The notes: a model not told the origin generated them from the letters alone. Shown: positions 11,099 to 20,463, counted from the first letter of the stretch. The stretch: DNA of 64,000 nt from Pararhizobium capsulatum DSM 1112 (GCF_030814475.1 NZ_JAUSVF010000001.1:455001-519000); one strand, 5' to 3'. Made by a program: numbers and translations.

Positions 11099-11830
11099 TC
11101 AATCGTCCGCCTCGCTACTCGATGGCTCGTCGAGCATCAGGCGGTAGCGGTTCAGGCTCTCTTCCAGATGCGCGGCCAGCGCATTCTTTGCCGCCTTCGC
11201 ATCGCCCTGCGTGATTGCCGAGAGGATGGCGGCATGCTCCTTGTTGATCTTTTTCAGATAGGCGGCATAGGAGCGGCCGGACTGGCGATGTTTGAGCACG
11301 AGATCGAAATTGATCTCCCCCATCACAGCCTCAAGGAAGCTGGGAAAATGCGGGTTGCGCGTCGCCTTGGCGATGGCGAGATGGAAGTCAAAATCGGCCC
11401 GGGCCTCGATTTCCGGATCGGCCGTGTCGAGGGTCTCGATGTGATCGAAGGCACGGGCGATCTCCGCCAGCGCTTCAGGCGTGCGGCGCGTTGCGGCAAG
11501 GGCGACGGATTGCATCTCCACGCCCAAACGCAATTCGAGTATCTGCATGGCCGAGCGAATGTCGTCGATCCGGCTGATCTCGAAGTTCAGCGTCTTGACG
11601 TCTTTCTCGGTGACATAGACACCGGCGCCCTGGCGGGAAAGCACGCGGCCCCCCACTTTCAATGACGTCAGTGCTTCGCGAATGACCGTGCGCGACACGC
11701 CGAATTCTTCGCATAATTGCGCGCTTGACGGGATCTTCTCGCCCGGCGCATACAACCCGCTATCAATTCTCTCGGCGAGCTTGGCGACGACGATCTCCGC
11801 CAGATTCCCGCGCTGCGTTATGATCGACAT
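11099..11830 (-). CDS. FCD-type GntR (FadR subfamily) transcriptional regulator
   Basis: 243 aa. The N-terminal winged helix (about 8-75) has LAEIVVAKLAERIDSGLYAPGEKIPSSAQLCEEFGVSRTVIREALTSLKVGG. The C-terminal all-helical FCD domain (about 90-230) has LELRLGVEMQSVALAA, DFDFHLAIAKATRNPHF and EHAAILSAI, containing the Asp/His metal ligands of the family. Probably a ligand-responsive repressor of the surrounding catabolic genes, because a shared operator-like motif occurs upstream of it, before hyuA/livK, and before the SDR gene. It follows the FAD/Fe-S dehydrogenase gene on the same strand. The gene appears intact, unlike its neighbours. Confidence 0.92.
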   Translation of the reverse strand: MSIITQRGNLAEIVVAKLAERIDSGLYAPGEKIPSSAQLCEEFGVSRTVIREALTSLKVGGRVLSRQGAGVYVTEKDVKTLNFEISRIDDIRSAMQILELRLGVEMQSVALAATRRTPEALAEIARAFDHIETLDTADPEIEARADFDFHLAIAKATRNPHFPSFLEAVMGEINFDLVLKHRQSGRSYAAYLKKINKEHAAILSAITQGDAKAAKNALAAHLEESLNRYRLMLDEPSSSEADD

Positions 11831-11856
11831 GCGGCTCCGCCTTCGGTTGGTTTACA

Positions 11857-11873
11857 TTTATCATATATCATAG
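11857..11873 (-). promoter_or_regulatory. Operator-like dyad upstream of the GntR gene
   Basis: On the minus strand the region reads TATGATATATGATAAA, an AT-rich dyad whose core ATATATGATA (11859-11868) matches 8 of 10 positions of ATAAGTGATA found at 9514-9523 and 14971-14980. It lies about 29 bases before the GntR start codon and overlaps the original stop codon of the upstream dehydrogenase gene. Autoregulation is the likely role. Confidence 0.45.
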
Positions 11874-14800
11874 ATGGCGTCCTGTTCCGTGGGAAGCGCC
11901 GCGCTCAAAAGCGAGCGCACGACCTGTATCGGATGCAGAAGTCTTCGATTGTCGACGAGCTTTACCTGCGAACGGCAGGAATAGCCCGTGGCCATTGTTA
12001 TCCCGCCTACCCCGCCGCCGCGAGCGCGGGTTGCCAGCTCATCCCGTAAAGCTTCTCCGATAGGCCCCGATTGCGCACTTCATGGCCGAATGTGCCGGCC
12101 ATGCCGCAGCACCCCACATCGAGCGGTTGGAGATCGACACCAAGTCTTGCAAAAACTGCTACCCATTGGCCCACAGCCGTCGGCACGTTCGAGCGCTCTG
12201 TGCAATGTGCCATCAGCCTGTAGCTGCTTTGTTGTAAACCCGGAACGCGAGTGGGCAGGCGATCGATCTGCGAGACAAGCCATTCCTGCGGCAACTGGAT
12301 GCGCGCGCGGGTCGATGCATTCCCCGCATATTCGCTGCGAAAAGTGAGTGTCATGGACGGATCGATGCCGACGAGCATCACACCGGTCTCTGCCAGCGCG
12401 TCGAGTTGGCGTGCCGTGCGTTCAGCGGTTTTCTCGAAACTGCCGAGATAGCCATGGACATGCTGCGCCTTGCCGTTGTGGTATGGCGAGGAAATGAAGG
12501 GGCGAAGCCCCAAATGCCCGGCGACGTCGACGGCATCGAGAACGACCTGCGGGTCGAAATGCTCCGTAAACGCGTCGGCGATGAACACCACGGTTTGAGT
12601 GCGTTCTTCTTTGCTAAGCTGAGCAAGGGTCTGCGGCGTCGCAACGAGGATCGAGCGCCGGGCAAGTTCACGGCGAAGCGAAAGCGGCGGTATCGATGGC
12701 AATGCGGTAAGACCGATAGCGCGCAGCAGGCGTTTGCCCAGCCTGGAGTTGACGGCCAGATTGTAGGCCGGCCGCAGCCTTGTCGCCAGCGGCAGCATCG
12801 TCTCGATCGCAGCAACGATCGGGTCCTTCAGTGGTCTCAGATAGCGGCCGTAGTAGAGCTCCAGGAATTTGGCGCGAAAAGCGGGGACGCTCACCTTCAC
12901 CGGACATTGGCCGGCACAGGCGTTGCAGGCGACGCAGGTGTCCATTGTGGCGCGAACTTCGTGGGAAAAGTCCTGACGGTTGGCCGGGTTGAGGGAATTC
13001 CAGGTTCTTCTCGCCAATGACAAGGGGCTCGCGGATCGCCGCAGCGTCTCGGCCTCGCGCCGCACATCGACGCCGCTTTCGATGAGCCGCCGCAGCCATT
13101 CGCGCATCAGCGACGCACGGCCCTTGGGTGAATAGCGCCGGTCGCGGGTTGCCTTGTAGGATGGGCACATCAGGCTGTCGGCATCGAAATCGAAGCAGGC
13201 ACCGTTGCCGTTGCAATAGGCGGAATTGTCGAATGCGGCTCGAATATCGTTGCCGATGGCGTGGTCGAGGCTGCCGCGCAGGGGAATCTCATCGATCTTA
13301 GGAAGAGCCGCGTCGCCGGGGGCCACGATCTTGCCGGGATTAAGCTGGTTGAGCGGGTCGAAAGCCTGCTTGATCTCCTGCAGGTTCGGATAAAGAGGCC
13401 CGAAAAAAGCCGGAACATATTCCGAGCGTACGCCCTTGCCATGTTCGCCCCAGAGGACGCCGCCATATTTTTGCGTCAGCGCCACCACGGCGTCGCTGAT
13501 CCGTCGCACGAGGGGAACGTGCTCTTCGCGGGTCAGGTCGAGTGCCGGCCGCACATGTAGAACACCGGCATCGACATGGCCGAACATGCCGTAGGAAACC
13601 CCTTCCCCATCGAGAAGAGCGCGAAATTCCCGGATATAGGCCGCGAGGTGTTCCGGAGGAACGGCGGTGTCTTCGACAAATGGCACGGGGCGAACCGGAC
13701 CATCCACATTGCCCAGCAGGCCGACGGCCCGTTTGCGCATGGTCCAGACAGCCTCGATCTCCACCTTCTCGCGGGTGGTCGTGTAACCCTTGCGGCCCTG
13801 AAAGCGCCTGCTTTCAAGGGCTGCTGTCACGATCGCAAATTTTTCGGAAAGCTCGTCCGCGCTATCGGCAACTACCTCGACGATATTGATGCCATTGGCA
13901 GAGCCATCCGCATCGTCAGGAAAGAACTGCGCAATCCGGGGCCAGATGATGTCGCCCTTGGCAAGGCTCAGCACTTTTTCGTCAATCGTTTCGACCGAGG
14001 CGACCCTCAGCGCCACGAGATTGAGGGCATCCTCAAGGGCCGCATTGAGATCGCTGTAGCGGATATTGATCAGTGCTGCACAAGTCGGGATGGGCAAGAG
14101 GTTCAGTTCCGCCTCCGCGATCATCGCAAGTGTACCTTCGGAGCCGCAGAGCACCGCCGTCAGGTCGAAGCGTCCGTCGGCCCGATAGAGATGGGCAAGA
14201 TCGTAACCGGTCATGAAGCGGTTGAGCTTGGGAAAGATCGCCTCGATCAGGTCTCTCTTTTCCGTTGCGATGCGGGCGACGACCGCGTGGATTCGACCGA
14301 TCCGATCGGGGCGGGATTGGAGGGCGCGCAATTCTTCCTGCACCACCGGCCGGGAGGTAAAATCGGTGCCGTCCGTCAACACCACGCGCAGGCTGCGTAC
14401 GTGGTTGCTGGTTTTGCCGTAAAGGCACGATCCCTGGCCGCAGGCGTCGGTGGAGATCATGCCGCCGATCGTCGCCCGGTTCGAGGTGGAAAGTTCCGGC
14501 GCGAAGAAAAGCCCACAAGGCTTCAGCGCCTTGTTCAGCTGATCCTTGACGACACCGGCTTGGACGCGCGCGATACGGCGAACGGGGTCGATCTCAAGTA
14601 TCCTGTTCATGTGGCGCGAACAGTCGACCACGATGCCTGTTGTCAAGGATTGGCCGTTCGTGCCGGTGCCGCCGCCGCGCGGCGTGATGGTGGCCCTCGC
14701 GAACTCGGGCCGGGTAAGGGTCTTGGCGATGCGCTTGAGATCTCGGATGTTCTTCGGAAACAGAACGCCTTGCGGCTCGACCTGGTAGATGGAATTGTCA

Positions 14801-14928
14801 GTGGAAAAGACCGTCCTTTCGGCTGCTGCTGTGCTCATGTCGCCTTCGAAGCCGGATGAGTAAAGATACTCGAAGAAGCCTGCATTCGGCAGATGGGACG
14901 ACGTATCGGCTGCGAGGCGGGGGATCAT
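11861..14928 (-). pseudogene. YdiJ-like FAD-linked/Fe-S dehydrogenase with C-terminal frameshift
   Basis: A fusion of FAD-binding type 4 oxidase and an Fe-S/CCG domain, like E. coli YdiJ (about 1018 aa, D-2-hydroxyglutarate dehydrogenase type). Visible parts are ATITPRGGGTGTNGQSL and PELSTSNRATIGGMISTDACGQGS (FAD), the oxidase C-domain, the 4Fe-4S motif CVACNACAGQCPVKVSVP, and GCCGMAGTFGHE. The frame stops at 12007 after ALAAAG. One more G in the run at 12010-12013 would restore VGGITMATGYSCRSQVK and continue to a stop at 11861, the normal end. ATG 14926-14928 is chosen for its GGAAG site. The loss removes the conserved SCRSQV segment, so activity is doubtful; a sequencing slip in the homopolymer is possible. 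Confidence 0.85.
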
Positions 14929-14965
14929 TTCGACTTCCAAAAATTACTTGTGCTTGCTCAAAGTT

Positions 14966-14984
14966 AGCATATAAGTGATAACAT
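14966..14984 (+). promoter_or_regulatory. Operator-like site upstream of the SDR operon
   Basis: AGCATATAAGTGATAACAT includes ATAAGTGATA (14971-14980), identical over 10 bases to the site between livK and hyuA. It lies between the divergent dehydrogenase (start 14928) and SDR (start 15027) genes, where one regulator could control both. Confidence 0.5.
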
Positions 14985-15026
14985 ACCAATATGACAAGAC
15001 AACCTGAAAAGCGCGAGAGGGAAAAC

Positions 15027-15775
15027 GTGAAGAACCAGTCTGTTGTTATCGTCGGCGGTGCATCGGGCCTAGGCCTCACCACGGCAAAGCTGATGATTTC
15101 CCATGGCGCGACCAAGATCGGTCTCATTGATCGCAACGAGGAGCTGCTGGCCACCTCCGCGACAGCGCTGGCGGCGCTCGGAGCCGAGGTTGCGACGTCG
15201 GTTGCCGATATCTCGCGGGCCGAAACCGCCCATCGCGGCTTCGAGGATGTCGCCGCCAAACTCGGCCGGGTTCACGCGCTGATCAACAGTGCGGCGATCT
15301 ATCCGCGTAAGCCGATCCTCGAAATTTCCGACGAGGACTGGGATCTCGAAAATGCCATCAACGTGAAGGGCACCTATCATATGATGGTGGCGGCCGTGCG
15401 CCATATGCGCCGGTTCGTTAATCTGCCTGAAGTCACCGGCCGCATCGTCAACGTCACGTCGGTCGATGCCTTCAAGGCCCACCCGCAGAATGCTCATTAT
15501 GCCGCCACAAAGGCCGCGGTCGTCAGCCTCACCAAGTCTTTCGCGCAGGAATGCGCCAAGGACCAGATTCTTGTGAATTCCGTGGCACCCGCGGGTTTTG
15601 CGACGGATCGCGCCAAGGAGCTTGGCTTCCTGCCGGAGCTTGCCAAAGCCAGCGCACTGGGACGCGCGGCGGAGCGGTCGAGATGGCCGAGTGGATCGTC
15701 ATGATGGCCTCCAGCCGCAACACCTATGCGACGGGCGAAAACGTCGTCATCAGCGGAGGTTACATCTATGTCTGA
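15027..15775 (+). pseudogene. Short-chain dehydrogenase/reductase (SDR), frameshifted near the C-terminus
   Basis: Classical SDR: cofactor motif GGASGLG near the N-terminus, INSAA, active-site Ser in VTSVD, Tyr-Lys in YAATKAA, then [12 protein letters not shown]. The frame is lost at about 15674: the sequence reads GAGCGGTCGAG where GAGCCGGTCGAG would continue as [35 protein letters not shown], the normal SDR C-terminus, ending at 15775. Translation as read ends at 15704 with a short nonsense tail. GTG 15027 is preferred over the upstream ATG because GAGAGGGA precedes it. Cofactor and active-site residues survive, but the C-terminal strand and helix of the dimer/tetramer interface are lost. 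Confidence 0.85.
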
Positions 15776-16511
15776 TGCTTACCGCGTCGCCGTCGTCACC
15801 GGTGCGACAAGCGGCATCGGCAAGGCCACGGTGCTCATGTTGCGCAAGCGCGGGTTGGCGGTTTATGCAATCGGTCGCAACGAGGCCCAGCTTGCGGAAC
15901 TCGCCGCCGACTGCGGCGCGATCCCGATCCAGGCGGATGTCCGGGATACGGCCCGTATTGCGGAGGCGCTCACCGACGTCGAGGTTGATGTCGTGGTCAA
16001 CAATGCCGGCATTCTCTCTACACGCGCCGCCTTTCAGGATATAGATCCGGCCGAAATCGACGCGATGATCGACGTCAATCTGAAGGCGCCGATGCACCTC
16101 ACCCGCGCCGTCTTGCCGGGCATGGTATCCCGCAAGCGTGGGCATCTCATCTACATCGGCTCCAGCGGCGGGCAGGCGGCTTATCCAAGCATGGGCGCTT
16201 ACGGCCCCTCCAAAGCGGGTCTCAGCCTGTTCTGCGACAACCTGCGCTGTGATCTTCTAGGGACGTCAGTGCGTGTCAGCGAAATCGTACCGGGGCGAGT
16301 ACAGACAGGACTTTACCGAACATCGATTGCCAATGGTCAGGCGAATGCTTTGCTCTATGATGGCTACCGTTCAATACAGCCGGAAAACATTGCCCAAATC
16401 GTCAGCGACGTCATCAATCTGCCCGTCTATGTCGATGTTGCACGTGTCGAGGTTTTCCCGACGGATCAGGCGCCGGGCGGCGGAACCATGGTGAAATTTG
16501 AAGCGCCGTAG
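15768..16511 (+). CDS. Short-chain dehydrogenase/reductase
   Basis: 247 aa, intact SDR oxidoreductase. GATSGIGKAT is the NAD(P)-binding loop, followed by ADVRD, NNAGIL, active-site Ser in IGSSGGQ, and YGPSKAG with catalytic Tyr and Lys; VPGRVQTGLY follows. ATG 15768 overlaps the stop of the preceding SDR by 8 bases, indicating translational coupling. The C-terminal VINLPVYVDVARVEVFPTDQ resembles YdfG-like 3-hydroxy acid dehydrogenases, but I would not name the substrate. Confidence 0.92.
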   Translation: MSDAYRVAVVTGATSGIGKATVLMLRKRGLAVYAIGRNEAQLAELAADCGAIPIQADVRDTARIAEALTDVEVDVVVNNAGILSTRAAFQDIDPAEIDAMIDVNLKAPMHLTRAVLPGMVSRKRGHLIYIGSSGGQAAYPSMGAYGPSKAGLSLFCDNLRCDLLGTSVRVSEIVPGRVQTGLYRTSIANGQANALLYDGYRSIQPENIAQIVSDVINLPVYVDVARVEVFPTDQAPGGGTMVKFEAP

Positions 16512-16541
16512 CAGCTCGCATTTTGGGCGGGGAGCGAACAG

Positions 16542-16730
16542 ATGTCTGAAAAGAGCAACGATGCGAAGGATGTGCCGGATCTTGCCCGGCATTATCGACC
16601 GGTGGCGATCCGTTCCGTGGTGGCCGCCCATGCATTGATAAAGCGGCCAGCCGCGACATTGCCGCCAGAGCCCGAGACGACCAGCATGTTTTCGTTGCCC
16701 GAAGGTTTTCACGCCCAGATCGAGGATTGA
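16542..16730 (+). CDS. Small protein of unknown function
   Basis: 62 aa. I do not recognise a family. The start is preceded by GGGGAG at good distance and the stop is 3 bases before the next ATG, so it is placed exactly like an operon member between the SDR and the ProC-like gene. The composition (RHYRPVAIRSVVAAHALIKRP) shows one possible short amphipathic helix and no signal peptide. It may instead be a remnant of a longer gene, given the decay of neighbouring genes. Confidence 0.45.
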   Translation: MSEKSNDAKDVPDLARHYRPVAIRSVVAAHALIKRPAATLPPEPETTSMFSLPEGFHAQIED

Positions 16731-16733
16731 GAC

Positions 16734-17522
16734 ATGGCATTTTCGGCGCTGAACCGGCTCGGTTTCATCGGAACCGGCACGATCACGGAGGCGATCGTAC
16801 AGGGTATTGTGGCGTCGGACGCAGAGACGCCTGACATCGCAGTTTCACCACGCTCGGTCGGCACGGCCGCACGACTTGCAGCTTTGTCGGCAAAGGTCAG
16901 CGTTCCACCGGACAATCAGGCGGTTGTCGACGCAGCCGATACTGTTTTTCTCGCCGTGCGCCCCGATGTGGCGGAGGCCGTGACACGCCCCCTGCAGTTC
17001 CGGGCGGGGCAACGTGTCATCAGTCTGATCGCCACGATTGACCATGCCACGCTTCAAAACTGGATCGGCGTCCCGGTCTCAATCGTTCGGGCTGTTCCGC
17101 TCCCCTTCGTTGCGACCCGCAGCGGCGTCACCGTCGTCTTCCCGCCCAATCAGGCGGTTGAAAGCCTGTTTGCCGAGCTGGGCACCGCGGTTGCCTGCAA
17201 CTCGATCGAAGAGTTCGATGTCCTGGCGACCACCAGCGCCCTCATGGGCTTGTATTTCGGCATCATGGAGCATGTCGTCGGCTGGGCCCATCAAAAGGGT
17301 CTGCCGCCAACGAGTGCGCGAACCTATCTTTCTTCGCTTTTCGCCAGCCTCGGGACGGTCGCGTCTAACACGCCGACCCGTTCGCTCGAAGAGCTTCGCC
17401 ATGAATACTCGACCAAGGGCGGATTAAACGAGCAGATGCATGCGCAGTTCCAGCAAGCCGGAGGCGCCGCCGCGCTTACTGCCGCCTTGGAAAGTGTGCT
17501 GGGCCGTGTGCGCCACCGATAA
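16734..17522 (+). CDS. Pyrroline-5-carboxylate reductase family protein (ProC-like)
   Basis: 262 aa, dinucleotide-binding reductase of the ProC family. The N-terminal Rossmann motif is LGFIGTGTITEAIVQGI, then FLAVRPD and VRAVPLPFVATRSGVTVV (the family's R-x-MPN region with PLP in place of MPN). The C-terminal helical dimerisation domain includes LATTSALMGLYFGIMEHVVGWAHQKG. The usual catalytic-region sequence TSPGGTT is replaced by EYSTKGGLNEQM, as in some paralogues, so the true substrate may differ from pyrroline-5-carboxylate. It follows two SDR genes and would reduce an imine or cyclic imine in the same pathway. The gene is convergent with atzF. Confidence 0.85.
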   Translation: MAFSALNRLGFIGTGTITEAIVQGIVASDAETPDIAVSPRSVGTAARLAALSAKVSVPPDNQAVVDAADTVFLAVRPDVAEAVTRPLQFRAGQRVISLIATIDHATLQNWIGVPVSIVRAVPLPFVATRSGVTVVFPPNQAVESLFAELGTAVACNSIEEFDVLATTSALMGLYFGIMEHVVGWAHQKGLPPTSARTYLSSLFASLGTVASNTPTRSLEELRHEYSTKGGLNEQMHAQFQQAGGAAALTAALESVLGRVRHR

Positions 17523-17651
17523 GTTTCGGATTTATGGGCGAGGCAGGAATACAGGACTGAGACGCCCGCTCCCATTTGGTAGGCAACAGAGAGAACCGTG
17601 ACCGTGACAATCAAGCCGCGACTGTTGCAAGAGTTGGGCTATGCTCGGATA

Positions 17652-19451
17652 TCATGCCGACTTCAGATAGCGTCGCCAGCCGCCATAGGCAGTAATGTCG
17701 GATGCGCCGGAAAGCGCAACGGATTCGACCAGAAACCCCTTGCAGCTTGTGCCGTCCGATAACGCGACGGTGCCGATGCCGAGAGGAGCAGGAATGGCCG
17801 CGACAAAATTGCCAAAAGCTTCGGGCGTCAACTGCCAGACCTCAACATCGATGCTCGCCCCCTCATCTTCGGTGACCCGCACAAGGCCGGGTTTCGGCGG
17901 TGTCTGGCCAGGCAGTGCATAGAGCCGGTAGCTGGGCGCAGTCTTTGCAGCGCGGACAAAGCAGGCTTTCAGTGTCTGTAGCTGGTGGTTCAGCGGAAGG
18001 CCGGAGAGATGAGCGCCGACGACAACCAGATCGATCAGGCCAGACGGGGCGGCGGCTTCCGGAGATTGCTTGCGGGCGGGCAGGCGCCAGCCTGTGGCGC
18101 CTAGTGAAAGATCGCTTCCCCGGTGAAGTGCTCGCGCTACATCCGCAACGAGCGCGTCCTTGCCGGACGATGCCAGCAAAGTGACGCTCGCCGGCAAGCC
18201 GTCTTTCCGTTTACCTGTGGGTACAGCAATCCCGCACATGTCGAGCAGGTTGACGAAATTCGTATAGGTGCCGAGCCTTGAGTTTTCGCGGATCGGTTCC
18301 GCATCGAGCTCTGCGACGGTGTAATGGCACGGGGCTGTCGGTACGCAGAAAAGATCGACGGAGGCGATCACGGGGGCCAGTTTGCGCTTCAGCGCTTGCA
18401 GGGCGTAGAAACCTCGAAACGCATCCACAGCAGTCAATGTTGTTGCCGCGCCATATATCCGGTGAGTTACAGGGTGGAAGGACTGAGGATGGCTGTCGAA
18501 GAAATCCTTGACTGCCGCGTAACGCTCCGCCACCCAGGCGCCCTCATACAGCAGGTTTGCCGTCGCATAAAAATCGTCGAAGGGTATTTCGACGAGACGA
18601 TGACCGAGGCTCGCGAGTGCGTGCAGGGCTTGGGCGTAGGCCGCCGTCATGGCCTCATCGCCGAAGAACTGTCTATCTTCCTTAGCCGGCACACCGATCG
18701 TCAGGACAGGGCGCAAGGGAGTGGCGTTCATCCCAAAATCTCGTGAATAGGCATCTTCGGGATCTGGTTTGGCCGCGATTTCGAACACGCTCCAGGCATC
18801 ATCGACGGTGAGCGCGAAGATCGAAACACAATCCAGCGTACGGCAGGCGGGAACCACGCCGGTTGTCGAAAGCGCGCCGACACTGGGCTTCAAGCCCACA
18901 ATATTGTTGAGACCCGCCGGAATGCGGCCGGACCCTGCGGTATCGGTTCCGAGTGAAAAGCTGACGATGCCCCGCGCGGTCGCCACCGCTGAGCCCGAAC
19001 TTGATCCGCCGGGCACGAGGTTCGGATCGACCGCATTGCGCGGGATCGAATAAGGCGTTCGCACGCCGACGAGCCCAGTGGCGAACTGGTCGAGATTGGT
19101 CTTGCCGATAACGATGGCGCCGGCTTCCCTCAAAAGCCGTACGACTGCCGCATCCTTCTGCGGCAGATAGGCATAGTCCGGGCAGGCAGCGGTCGTCGGC
19201 AAGCCGGCGACGTCGATATTGTCCTTGACGGCAAAAGGGATACCCCAGAGAGGTTTGGCAACGGGATCGAAGCTGCCAAGCGTTGTCACCTCATTCAGCA
19301 GGGCTTGGCGTTCGGCGACCTCAATGAAGATGCCGGGATCGGCAGCCTGTTCGATGCGGGAAAGAACGAGATCGATCATCTCCGAAACCGGCCATCCGCC
19401 CGCATAGGCGGCGTGTAGGGAGCCGATGTCGAAAGCCTGACTGTTGCTCAT
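17652..19451 (-). CDS. atzF: Allophanate hydrolase
   Basis: 599 aa cytoplasmic amidase-signature enzyme that converts allophanate to ammonia and CO2, the last step of biuret breakdown. The catalytic triad is Lys76 (IPFAVKDN), cis-Ser150 (GGSSSG) and nucleophile Ser174 (DTAGSGR), with the same spacing as in Pseudomonas AtzF (Lys91, Ser165, Ser189). From about residue 465 a separate C-terminal domain follows, typical of AtzF and DUR1-type allophanate hydrolases. ATG 19449-19451 overlaps the cupin stop (ATGA). It is the last gene of the operon that includes biuH. Confidence 0.93.
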   Translation of the reverse strand: MSNSQAFDIGSLHAAYAGGWPVSEMIDLVLSRIEQAADPGIFIEVAERQALLNEVTTLGSFDPVAKPLWGIPFAVKDNIDVAGLPTTAACPDYAYLPQKDAAVVRLLREAGAIVIGKTNLDQFATGLVGVRTPYSIPRNAVDPNLVPGGSSSGSAVATARGIVSFSLGTDTAGSGRIPAGLNNIVGLKPSVGALSTTGVVPACRTLDCVSIFALTVDDAWSVFEIAAKPDPEDAYSRDFGMNATPLRPVLTIGVPAKEDRQFFGDEAMTAAYAQALHALASLGHRLVEIPFDDFYATANLLYEGAWVAERYAAVKDFFDSHPQSFHPVTHRIYGAATTLTAVDAFRGFYALQALKRKLAPVIASVDLFCVPTAPCHYTVAELDAEPIRENSRLGTYTNFVNLLDMCGIAVPTGKRKDGLPASVTLLASSGKDALVADVARALHRGSDLSLGATGWRLPARKQSPEAAAPSGLIDLVVVGAHLSGLPLNHQLQTLKACFVRAAKTAPSYRLYALPGQTPPKPGLVRVTEDEGASIDVEVWQLTPEAFGNFVAAIPAPLGIGTVALSDGTSCKGFLVESVALSGASDITAYGGWRRYLKSA

Positions 19452-19801
19452 GCGAGTTCCTCTTGCAGTATCTTCACCGGCTGGTCCCACTGGATCAACA
19501 CCACGCATCCTGTATCGCTCCAGACGGAATGCTCGGTATCCTTCCGGTTGATGACCAGGCAGCCCGGACCATAGTCACCGGCCTCGTCAGACTGGGTGCC
19601 CTGAAGCACCATGATGGTTTCGAGCCCCATATGACGATGGCGCGGAACTGTGGCGCCTGCCTCGTATTTCAGAAGGGCAACGCCGGGCTGGTCGTTTTCG
19701 AAAGGCTGAATCCAGTGAATGGCGACGCCTTCACGGAAGGTGCCGAATTCCAATTCCTTCCAGCCGCCCGACGTCAGGCTTTCGCGTGTCGTTTCCGGCA
19801 T
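19448..19801 (-). CDS. Cupin-domain protein
   Basis: 117 aa single cupin barrel. Metal-site motif 1 is GATVPRHRHMGLETIMVLQG (His, His, Glu) and motif 2 follows with CLVINRKDTEHSVWSD. It is ChrR/cupin_7-like without a DNA-binding domain. It overlaps the hydrolase upstream and atzF downstream by ATGA, so it is made with them. The role is unknown; it may bind or sense an intermediate. Confidence 0.82.
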   Translation of the reverse strand: MPETTRESLTSGGWKELEFGTFREGVAIHWIQPFENDQPGVALLKYEAGATVPRHRHMGLETIMVLQGTQSDEAGDYGPGCLVINRKDTEHSVWSDTGCVVLIQWDQPVKILQEELA

Positions 19802-20463
19802 CAGGCAATCCCTTCGATGATGTCTTCGATCGAGCCGACCCAGCCGACGATCGCGCCCTGTGCCTTGATCATGTTGATCGCGGCCGTCTTGAATTCCGGG
19901 AAATAGCTCTCCGTTGCCTCCTCGGCGAGCAAACATTCATAGCCCCGGTCATTGGCCTCGCGCATGGTCGTCTGCACGCAGACTTCCGTCGTCACGCCGG
20001 CAAAAATCAATTGTTCGATGCCACGTTCTTTGAGAATCTCGCCCAGCGGCGTCGCGTAAAAAGCGCCCTTGCCCGGCTTCTCGATGACGATCTCGCCGTC
20101 GATCGGCGCCAGCTCTGCGAGAATCTGGGTTCCGGGTTCGCCGACAATCAGAACGCGGCCCATCGGCCCTTCATCCCCGATCTTGAGCGTCGGATTGCCA
20201 CGATTGCGTTTTGCGGGCGGCAGGTCGGAAAGATCGGGGCGATGGCACTCCATCGTGTGGATCACCGGCAGGCCGGCGCTGCGAAAGCCTTCGATCAACC
20301 GCTTCACATCAGGAATGATTTTCGTGATCCGGCTGACATCGTTGCCAAGGCTCGCTCCGAAGCCGCCGGGTTCGGCGAAGTCGCGCTGCATGTCGATGAC
20401 GACAAGTGCGATGGCATCGCGCTTGAGGGGGAAGGCAAAGGGTTCGGCCTTGATCTCTACCAT
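19801..20463 (-). CDS. Isochorismatase-fold cysteine hydrolase, candidate triuret hydrolase
   Basis: 220 aa. The isochorismatase-family catalytic triad is Asp24 (VVIDMQRDF), Lys129 (EKPGKGAF) and Cys162 ([15 protein letters not shown]), with the family cis-peptide before the Cys. Such enzymes hydrolyse amide bonds of small ureido compounds. It is homologous to the biuret hydrolase encoded two genes upstream, and an operon with BiuH and AtzF is where triuret hydrolases (TrtA type) are found, so triuret is my best guess at the substrate; other amidocarbonyl compounds remain possible. ATG 20461-20463 overlaps the ATPase stop (TGATG). Confidence 0.8.
   Translation of the reverse strand: MVEIKAEPFAFPLKRDAIALVVIDMQRDFAEPGGFGASLGNDVSRITKIIPDVKRLIEGFRSAGLPVIHTMECHRPDLSDLPPAKRNRGNPTLKIGDEGPMGRVLIVGEPGTQILAELAPIDGEIVIEKPGKGAFYATPLGEILKERGIEQLIFAGVTTEVCVQTTMREANDRGYECLLAEEATESYFPEFKTAAINMIKAQGAIVGWVGSIEDIIEGIA

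Noticed and set aside
15660..15690. Programmed ribosomal frameshift in the first SDR
   Set aside because: There is no slippery heptamer or following structure, and SDRs are not known to use one; a one-base loss is more likely.
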